From positions 479,485,594 to 479,549,593 of the forward strand of contig CM041777.1 in assembly GCA_023374045.1 (NCBI GenBank): a stretch of 64,000 nt of DNA, given 5' to 3'. The notes under the pieces were generated by a model that was given only the letters and a program-made list of their open reading frames with translations, made no database searches and had not been told where the DNA came from. The DNA is from Limonium bicolor (taxonomy: Eukaryota > Streptophyta > Magnoliopsida > Caryophyllales > Plumbaginaceae). The translations under genes were made by a program, and so were the position numbers. Shown here piece after piece: positions 48,754 to 57,579 of this stretch (its first letter is position 1; every line of letters starts with the position of its first letter).

Positions 48754-49357
48754 GGTCCGGGACTTGGTCCTTACCTTAAGTCCCGGACCAACACATTGGA
48801 GTACTCTTGGCCAATTTTAATAGGGTGGTCCGGGACCTTGTACTCACCCCAAGTCCCGGACCACAACATGGAACATCTCTCTCGGCCTGTTTTTGATATA
48901 TGGTCCGGGACTTCAACACCATTAACCAAGTCCCGGACCCAAGCTACAGAATGTTATATTTGCATTTTTCTACCCTTGTTCAACTTGTTCTCTTCATCCA
49001 TTGATTACCCAACTTCACACATTAACTTAGGCATATTCTAATACCAAAATATCACTTTGATTCACCTTATGACATTAACCAACTTGTTACCCAATTTTCT
49101 TACCAAATCTCTTAACACTTGCTTATACTTCCAATGGCCTTTAAAAGTCACCAAACAAGGCCTAAACCTCAATCTAAAACCATTACCATTCATCCCCATC
49201 ATTAGGAGCCTTAAACAAAAATTTTTTTCTTTCATTTCTGGTCTGGACCGCCCCTCTGGGGCGGTCCCAGGGGCGGTCCACAACAGATGCTACACGTATA
49301 TTTTTTTTTACTTCTCTGCACTGGACCTCCCCACAGGGCGGTCCGTAGGGGCGGTCC
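48754..49357. repeat. Hairpin-module arrays of the D 5' LTR
   Basis: Three GGTCCGGGACTT modules (48754-48939) and two GGACCGCCCC modules (49245-49357), copies of the arrays in the twin LTR with small indels in the spacers and loops. Confidence 0.85.
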
Positions 49358-51735
49358 ACTGCAGAACCCATTTTCTAATGTGCTTTTCTCCTCTTTCTAA
49401 ACTCCAAATTCATCCCAATTTTTTTCCTATGCTTTACACATGTTCTCTCACATGTTTTAACATCTTTTGGGCACACTTAAACCCTCTCGAAACATCCCAA
49501 AAATTCCTTAAACTTTTACTTATATCTTCACAAAATTCCTAACACTTACAATGTTTTCTCCTAGTCCCCAAGTGGTGTTTCATACCCATAATAACTACTA
49601 TCTCAAAATACTTTCTCTTCATTTTAACATCATCTTTCAAGCATCATTTCTTACCATCAACTCCTTATCTTACCAAAGTTTGCCTAAGTCTTTGCCTAAG
49701 TCCAACATGACTTTGGTACATACTAAAACCTTAAGATCATGCCTAAGTCCTTGTTACACTCTAAATCACCTTAATACACGTTTTCTTCTCAAGTAAACAT
49801 TTATTCACCTTTAACACTTCCTAGTTCACCAAAACTTACTTAAAACACTTAGAACTTCTTACACATTTTCCCAAATTTGGCCATAGCTTCTCTTGTGTAT
49901 ACTCACATCCAAACACTTAGGTTTTTACCTTATTTCATTCAAGAACACCTAAAATCCATCAAACACATCTTTATACACAAACTTCACACATTTAGCACTA
50001 CATCACAATATAGTGCTTAACTTAAATTGCTAGGCACTTAGGCCCTTAAATAACATGGCTCTTAGGCCCTTAAATTGCATAAACCTTAAACACTGAATTT
50101 CCACAATATATAAGCCTTTGACCTGCAATTACACACACCAAGACATATGTTCCTTTACTAGTCTCCTTGAGAACACCTTACTAAGTCATTCACCATTTGC
50201 TCTTTAGGTAGTTTTAGCAAGCATTATAAGCTCATTTCTCCTAAGGCATTATACCACATTGAGATAGCATATTTACCTCTTTTCCACTCAAACTTCTTTC
50301 TTGTTTCCTCTTAAACCGGTAAGGCATTTCTTTCCTTGTCAACTACTAAACAATATACCAACATTGAAATGAGTATATAAGCTTTATGCTTCATCTCATT
50401 GTAAACCCTAGGTTTACATATATTATCTTAAGGTATTAAAATGATTGTTTTACCTTGGAATGGAAAGAGAGCTTGAATATATATCAAGAGACTCCACCAA
50501 GCCCTTGGAAGATTCAAATGAAGCTAAAACAAGCAAGGTAAAGACACCATGGTGAGGTGAATTTTCGGGCATGTACTAAAAGGAGAGGAAACTTGATTTT
50601 TCTTTGAGATTCCTTACCTAGAAGCAAAGGAGAACAATAATATGTGAAAAGGTGAGCTCAAGCTCCATCAATGGTGAATCTCCTTGGCACCGAAATTGAG
50701 TTCTTGAAGATTTGAAAAGGTAGAAGTGTAGAGCTTGCTCCAACTAGAAGAATGGTGGTCTTGGAATTGAATTTGGACCATGGAGCTAGGAGTTACAAGT
50801 GGTCAAAGATGGAAAACAATGGTGGTGTTGGTGTTGCTGTAGCAGCTCGTAAAAGAGAGCAAGAAGGGAGGTTGGAGACGTGTGAAATGAAGAAGGAAAG
50901 GAGAAATGAAGATAGAACTTGCTTTAACAAGATATTTGTATTATAAGGTAACTTTCTCCTTTTTACCTTCCTACCCTTCCTTTCCTTAATTGATTTTTAC
51001 ATGGTGGTGACTCACCTTCATAAAAATCGGCCCCCATATACTTAGAAGGGTATAATAGTCTTTGTTGACCAATTTAATTACTTATAACATCATATGTTAC
51101 AAACTAGCTTATTAAAGTTACTATTCATAAAAACAAGGCACATAGAAGTGAAATTTTTGATTTCCCATTGATATAGCCACCCAAATGTGATACTATATAG
51201 TACACATGTTAATTAAAGAGTAATGATGGACATTTAGCCATTCAAAACTCATTTACAAGACAATTTTTCAAAAACGTGCTTTAAGACTCCTTAAAGCACT
51301 TTTGTGTTTTAGCTTGTTTTCAAGCTTGGTTTTCTTTGGTAATTGATTTAATATGTTCATTAACATATTTATAAGGTATAGATATGACCATTAGGTCTTA
51401 TACAAATTTATCCCAAGCTTAGAGCACATTTTTGCTCATATTGACTTTAAGGTATTTTCTTGTGTTTTGTTTGGTTTAATTGTCTACCAAAGTTTCCTAA
51501 GGGCTTAATTAGCCTTATTTAATCATAATTGAATATCGTTGAGTCTTGGTAGGCTCTTTGGGTCCTAACCAAGTTCACTCCAATCTTAGAGCATGTTTTC
51601 GCTCAAACCGTGTCTTAGTGTTTTATTGTGTTTTACCATGGTTTAAATTGTACACTGATGTTCCTAAGGCACTTTTTAGCCTTTAAATACCATAGTTTAA
51701 CATTTACACAACATACCAAGGTTTGGGGTATTTCA

Positions 51736-51740
51736 CACTT
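51736..51740 (+). repeat. Element D target-site duplication, right copy (CACTT)
   Basis: Exact copy of 37204-37208, directly after the LTR terminus TTTCA. The LINE ORF2 reading continues from here. Confidence 0.95.
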
Positions 51741-54641
51741 GGCAAGGTGTAAAATTTGTTGTGCGGGATTTTTTCCAAACCCTCTTCACCACTACACACC
51801 CTGAACCTGATTTGCATCTGCTCGCTTGTGTGGAAGGTCGTGTCCCTCTTGATATGAAGGCCTCAATGGGCCAGGTTTTTACATGTGATGAAGTCGTGGC
51901 TGCTTACAAACAGTTGAACCCTTCCAAGGCTCCGGAGCCTGATGGCATAAATGGGGTTTTTCTCCGTATGTACTAGCCCACCATAAGTGCAGACTTCATT
52001 TCAATGGTCTTTGACTTTTTTAAATTCAGACATTGTGCCGCCCTCTGTTAAGCATACCCATATTGCTCTTATCCCAAAAAAGCAAGGGGCCTCCTCTATC
52101 ATGGATTATAGGTCCATATCGTTAGGCAACACACTATACCATGTCATTTCTAAAGTTTTAGTCAATCGGGTTTGGTCCGTCATGCCTTTTGTAATATTAG
52201 AGAATCAGGGTGCTTTTGTCGAAGACCGTCTAATCTTAGATCAGGTTCTGATAACTCATGAGATCTTGCACCTTATGCGCACTTCGAAGGCAAGGGTTCG
52301 TGGTTTCTTCGCTTATAAAGTTGATATGTCCAAAGCTTTTGATAGGATTGAGTGGTCTTTTGTGTTGGAGGTTCTGTGTCGTATGGGTTTCCACCCTTTT
52401 TGGGTCAACGCAGTTCGGAAGTGTCTTACTTCAGCCTCAATGGCAGTTCTAATTAATGGTCACCTGGGAACCACCTTTTATCCTCAGCGGGGCTTACGTC
52501 AGGGTGACCCACTTTTGCCCCTTCTTTTTATTTGCTGCATGGAAGTTCTTACATCAGCTTTACAGGTTACTTCTCACGTTAATCAATATGCTGGTTTCAC
52601 ATTCAGTGGCCTCCCTTCGCTTGTTACAAATCTTCTTTTTGCGGATGACTGCATCCTTTTTGATAAGGCTACTGTTTCAAACGCCCAAGCTTTGGCTAAT
52701 ATTTTGGAGGATTTCAAGCAAGCGTCTGGTCAGAGTATCAACATTGAAAAGTCGGCCATCATGTTTTCGGCCTGTTTGCCTGTCCCGTTGTGTACTGCGG
52801 TTGCGTCTACCCTGGGGGGCCGAATTGTGACAAATCTGGGTATGTATTTGGGTTTTCCAGTAAAGATGGGCCGTAATCGCAATGTAATCTTTGCTTACAT
52901 TAAAGATAGAGTGGCGAAGCGGATTCACCAGTGGTCTTACCAAATTTCACAGGTTGGGCGTCTAAATCTGGTTAAGGCTGTTTTGCAAGCTATTCCTACG
53001 TATGTTATGTCTATTATTGCCTTACCCCAAGCCTTGCTGAAGGCAATTAAGGGTATGATTTCAAAGTTTTGGTGGAGTGGGTCTTCTGCCAAATCTTCTA
53101 TTCATTGGACCAACTAGAAATCTATGCGCCTTCCTTTGTCATGTGGGGGGTTAGGGTTTTGGGATCTCCGCAATTTCAACAGGGCTCTTTTGGGGAAGCA
53201 GCTTTGGCGGATCCTGGAGCATCCAAATTCTCTTCTCTCCTGCTTTTACACGGCACATTATCTTCGTCACAAATCTCTCATGCACGTTAAGCCTACCTTT
53301 TCCTCAAGCCCGATTTAGAGAGCTCTTTTGGGTGTGCGAAACCTAATTGACTCGGGAGCTCGCAGGCGTATTAATGATGGTCACTCAACTTTTGTGGCTG
53401 ATCGTTGGCTCCTCTCGAAGGGGGGAGGCAGGCCTTATCTTTGGCACCTTCTGTAGTCACTTCAGCATGCACGGGTGTTTGATTTAATGTTATCCCCTAC
53501 TGCTTGGAACCTTCTGCTTCCACAGGCCAACTTTCACCCAGAGCATGTGCAACATATTTTATCTCTCCAAATCCCTAATGTTAGTTCATCTCCTAATTCA
53601 TGGTTTTGGGGACTCACCAATTTGGGCAGTTACAGAATCAAAACGACATATCAATATGATGTTAGTCTCGCTCGCTCTGTTCAGGCAGACACATCCGCCA
53701 CCTCAGTTTCACCACAAGGGTTGGCCTGCAAACGTTTATGGAAGACGGATCTGCCATCTCGAGTTTGTTTGTTTTGTTGGAAGGTCTTGCATGGAGGTTT
53801 TGGCGCACAAAATGCATTGCTTAACCATCTCTTTTTGCCCAGCTTGTGGCGGGGATGAGTCTTTGCTCCATGTGTTTTTCAATTGCCCCACAATCAAGCA
53901 GTACTGGGACCGTCTTGTAGTGCCTCACCCACTGGCTCTACACATAGATGCAGCTTTTATTGATTGGTACATGCATACATGCATAACTACTACTCTACCA
54001 GACCTGTCTATCCTCACCTCCCTTCTTTGGAGAATTTGGTTTGCCGGATGCCAATTGCAACATCAACATGTTCGTTCTTTTGAGGCTGGGTGGTATCAGG
54101 CAGATAGCTTCCTCCATCATAGTCATCCTACTCCTAGCTCTTTGTCGCCTATCAGGTTGACACTTCATCGGGCCGTCAATGCCACCTGGGCTGACATTTA
54201 TGTGGATGCAAGCCTCGACAAGTTTGGGCGATTTGGTTTAGGGGTTGTTCTTATGCGCAATGCAACAGTTTTGGGTGCAGCTTTGTCAGCTGGCACGGGT
54301 TGTTTAGAACCTTCGCAAGTAGAGGCTTTGGCACTTGCTCTAGGCATTGACGAGGCCAGGCAGCATGGGCTGCAACTTATACGGGTCTTTTCGAACTGCA
54401 AGAGTGTCATTGACTATGTCTCCGGAACCTGCTCCACAAGCTTAGACGACCACATAAAGAGTTTACTCATCACATGCTTACTTCTTTACAACCATTTTTT
54501 GATGTTGCTTGGTTCCATGTAAATCGCGATGACAATACTTTAGCTCATAACCTAGCATATCATGCTAGAAAAGCTCAGCTCCCTCGGAGCTCCTGGAAGT
54601 CATGTGACTTCCCCGCCTTTGTGCGGACTTTATGTTCTTAA
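51741..54641 (+). pseudogene. LINE I ORF2, reverse transcriptase and RNase H part, broken
   Basis: Order: linker (NPSKAPEPDGING), reverse transcriptase (LIPKK; YKVDMSKAFDRIEW; QRGLRQGDPL; catalytic FADD at about 52638-52649), a zinc-binding RVT-type region (FCPACGGDESLLHVFFNCP, near 53840), then RNase H (IYVDASLDKFGRFGLGVVL; EALALALGIDEA; FSNCKSVIDYV). The RNase H Asp of the usual SDCKS motif is Asn. The natural end is TAA 54639-54641. Lesions: TAG at 51974, 53115, 53316 and 53454, mostly at family Trp positions, and frameshifts near 52015, 53850 and 54480. It is the plant L1 type with a C-terminal RNase H. Confidence 0.88.
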
Positions 54642-54670
54642 TCTTAATATATTATCCTTGGTTCAAAAAA
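51741..54670 (+). mobile_element. LINE I, 3' part: reverse transcriptase, RNase H, tail
   Basis: This is the continuation of the LINE after element D, ending in a short A tail (54664-54670) just before the right 19-bp duplication. Confidence 0.9.
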
Positions 54671-54689
54671 AGTAGTTACTATAATAAAA
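54671..54689 (+). repeat. LINE I target-site duplication, right copy
   Basis: Exact 19-bp match to 34591-34609. Confidence 0.9.
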
Positions 54690-56200
54690 TAAATAAAAAA
54701 GTAATAGTGGTAAAGTGGAATAGAATTTTTTATGTTGTTGTTCTAACTTGATGGATCATAGGAAGATCTTATCTTTGATCTAGAATGTTTAAAAGAACTC
54801 GCTCATGTGGCAATAGCGTCTGTACCATTGTTTTGCTACGGAACTCGTCCGGAATCTACTTTTTTTCACATAATTAGTGGCACAAGGTTAAAAGAAATCC
54901 ACAAGGGTGGGAAAGACACCAAAAGCTTTGATAATCTCTAGACAAACTTATCTATCCACAATCTTACCCTTACCACCCCTACATGTCCTACAATGAAGGA
55001 ATTACCCACAATTATTGTCCTTCCTTTGTTCTTTCCCCTACAAGCTATTTTATTAACATAAGAGAGATTTATGAATCCCATATATAGAAGATTTCTTAAA
55101 ACGTTGCTCCTTTATGGAGCTCAGCTTAGCCTTGCTTATCTTCTGTTTTGGAGACTTACCACTCGTCCCTTCCTCCGTCGCACGGTACCCTTGAGGTGCG
55201 CTTCTATTAGACTTACGAATGATATCTTCATGATTTTTAAGAGCTCACCTCTCATCAGAAACTGAACACCCAAGCTTCTTGGCCATCAATAGGGTTTGCT
55301 TCGCCTCTTCTTGCACATAGACTTTCTTAGAGTCTTGTTCCCCTGGAGACATAGAACTCAACGGTTCAAAACCCGGGGAGAATTCGGGCTCATCAAATAA
55401 GCTCCTAATGACTTCCCATCAACCTTTTCACATATACATTATTCTACTTTATTTCAAGAGTTAGAAAAAAAAAAACAAATCCATGAATATTTTAACTCAT
55501 TTAGAAAATTAATTAATATGGTAATAACTAAAAATAGATCACCAAAATGCTCTTTCTTGCCCCATGGGTTATCGGCCCATTCTTTTGCATAAATTTTTAG
55601 GTGGCTTACGTATTATGAGTTGAAACGATTAACTCAGCGTATTCTTTTGGGCGTATTATGAGGCGGGTACCATCTACCCCAAAGAGTTTATTCAAAATAA
55701 CATTGTTGGTTAATCGGTTGGTTTACGCATTATTAATAGGTTAATCAGTTCACAAAATCTGATACATAAAAACAACTTATATTAGTTTTTACACAATCAT
55801 CTTGTTTTGAAATCAGTAATTAGTCCATATCAATCTGTATCAGCTACCGGTTCTTAAAACGCAAAAGAATGGGGCATATGACTATCAATTCCCCCCACCC
55901 CAACTCATTATTCTATATTATTATAGTATAATGTTTTTCCTGTTTACTTATCACCTACTATTTCATTGGGTCAATCAGGAGTTTAAATTTCATTGGGTCT
56001 ATCGGAGTTTAGGGAATAAGACGGACACTGGATGAAGGACGTACATTTGATTGTTATTTCCTGAAAAGCACCAAATGAGGGAGAGATAATGAGAAGGAAA
56101 GGCCGGACAATCATGTGCAATTAAACTACCGATGATAAATAAACCATTCTATGAATCTCAGCAGCTAGCTTGTCCCCTAAAACATCATCACGGTCGTCAT
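54690..56200. other. AT-rich intergenic region upstream of CRY1
   Basis: No gene is supported. On the minus strand, about 55400-55260 reads as a clean peptide (EPEFSPGFEPLSSMSPGEQ...EEAKQTLLMAKKLG) that ends at TGA, with no continuation that I can identify. It could be a LINE or host exon fragment. The plus-strand frame 55071-55265 has no recognisable product. Confidence 0.4.
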
Positions 56201-56255
56201 CAATAATAATATTATCATCAAAAACCATAGCCACGGGCTTATCATCCAAAATGCA

Positions 56256-56263
56256 TATATAAA
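56256..56263 (+). promoter_or_regulatory. Candidate TATA box upstream of CRY1
   Basis: TATATAAA followed by GGGG lies 1.3 kb before the CRY1 ATG. It would need a long leader or a leader intron, which is common in plant light-receptor genes. The region 56970-57579 is pyrimidine-rich (CT tracts 57130-57190) and leader-like, and a nearer TATA-less start is equally possible. Confidence 0.3.
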
Positions 56264-56969
56264 GGGGAACTTAATTACGTGCTCAGTTTCATGATCACAC
56301 AATTCCCTGTCGTTCATGCTGTTTTACCAGTTCTAGTATTATTTATGAGTTCTTAAGTCAAGTAAGATGACATGGAGACAGAGCATCACCCATCGCCGTC
56401 GCCATCGCCCAGTGGGAGAGAATCTCTATTTTAAGACGTAATAAGATCCGGAAGATGGGAGAAAATTTGAAGAATAATGGGCCCACTTTTTCTTAAAAAT
56501 GGAAAGAATGCCAAAAATCCAAACAAGTCAGCAGCAGGCAATATATCCCCTCCAATATCCTTACTTTTTTCACTGTTCAACAATTGCTTGCAAATGGCAA
56601 ATAGTCCCACCACTTCTTAAAGAGATAAACCGCATATTAGCCACCAAAAACCATCCAATTACTACTGTTTCCCGATCAATAAAGCAGCCCATCAAGTGCT
56701 ATTCACCGCTTTCCCTATCTACCGATTGACATGGGTTGTTGAGGATTAATGGAATACCCCGTAAGTATGTACTCCTCCGTCCTATTTGACCGGGCAAAAA
56801 TTTGCCTTCTCACCGTATTTGTTTCTCGCTTTACCAGATTGTTTTTATCTACTACGTTTTTACCCTTCCCCACTTCTTCGTAACTCTCTGATCTGTCTTT
56901 TGGTGACTGGTGTAGAAATTCCCTATCTCACTCTTTCTTTTCCCCAATTCTTGCATACCCAAGTGTGAT

Positions 56970-57579
56970 TAATGGAAAGGGACCGGTGAGGCTTCAGATG
57001 GGTTTTCCTTCTCTTCTCTGGGAGAGATAAGAGCGAGATGAATTGGAAATCTGGAAAGGAAAAGTTGTGGTTAGAAATCGCCCGTCAATTTGTTTGTATT
57101 CCTTACCCAATTTGTTCGGCTTGGTCTTTTCCCTGCCCATTCTCTCTCTTTCTTTCTTTCTTTCTCTCACTCCACTCCCCCCCTTTCTCCTCGCTCGCTT
57201 TCCCATCCTCAATCTTTGTTTAGTTTTACCATCATCTCTTTGAGGTTTTTAATGGTTGATAGCCCAATCGTTGGAGTTATTAAACGCTCGAAAAGAAAAC
57301 TTTTTTCTTTATGCTATCTCTCTTCGGGAAAGACACGCATCCCCTGAAGATTTGATGCCCTTGCTCAAACTGGAAAGCCAATCAAGCGGCTCAGGAATCA
57401 TATACCACTATCTAGTCAGAAAAGAAAGGCGGCTGCCGGCTCGGGATAAAGAATACCTCAATCAATTAACCTTGTTATGATATCGGCATCCCATTTGTAA
57501 CGACGACTACAACAAGAAGAAGCTTGGTTGGAGAAAATAAAGTTGAAGATTGGGGGTTGGAGACGACTGGGGTTTCAAA
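56970..57579 (+). other. Probable 5' untranslated region or proximal promoter of CRY1
   Basis: CT-rich tracts are followed by purine-rich sequence up to the ATG at 57580. Several short upstream frames exist (for example from 57043 and 57256), which could act as upstream open reading frames if transcribed; none has a domain. An in-frame codon at 57550 adds ten non-conserved residues and is not ATG. Confidence 0.45.

Larger units (their letters stand above)
46795..51735 (-). mobile_element. Element D, 5' LTR (4.94 kb; right end on the plus strand)
   Basis: It lies next to the PBS, so it is the 5' LTR that would drive transcription on the minus strand. A TATA-like CTTATAATA is at 50936-50946 (minus), followed by a CT-rich leader on that strand. 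It repeats every feature of the 3' LTR: CAGGT/double stem-loop block 47142-47199, arrays 48754-48939 and 49245-49357, palindrome 51276-51299. A dense cluster of single-base indels relative to the twin LTR occurs at about 46880-47170. Confidence 0.95.

Noticed and set aside
49057..49542. 161-codon plus-strand frame in the D 5' LTR
   Set aside because: The twin LTR holds it only in pieces because of a few indels. It is antisense to the element and crosses a hairpin array, so there is no sign of selection for a protein.
56499..57347. Upstream plus-strand frames of 60-85 codons as separate genes before CRY1
   Set aside because: No domain and pyrimidine-rich composition. They are better explained as leader or promoter sequence, possibly upstream open reading frames.
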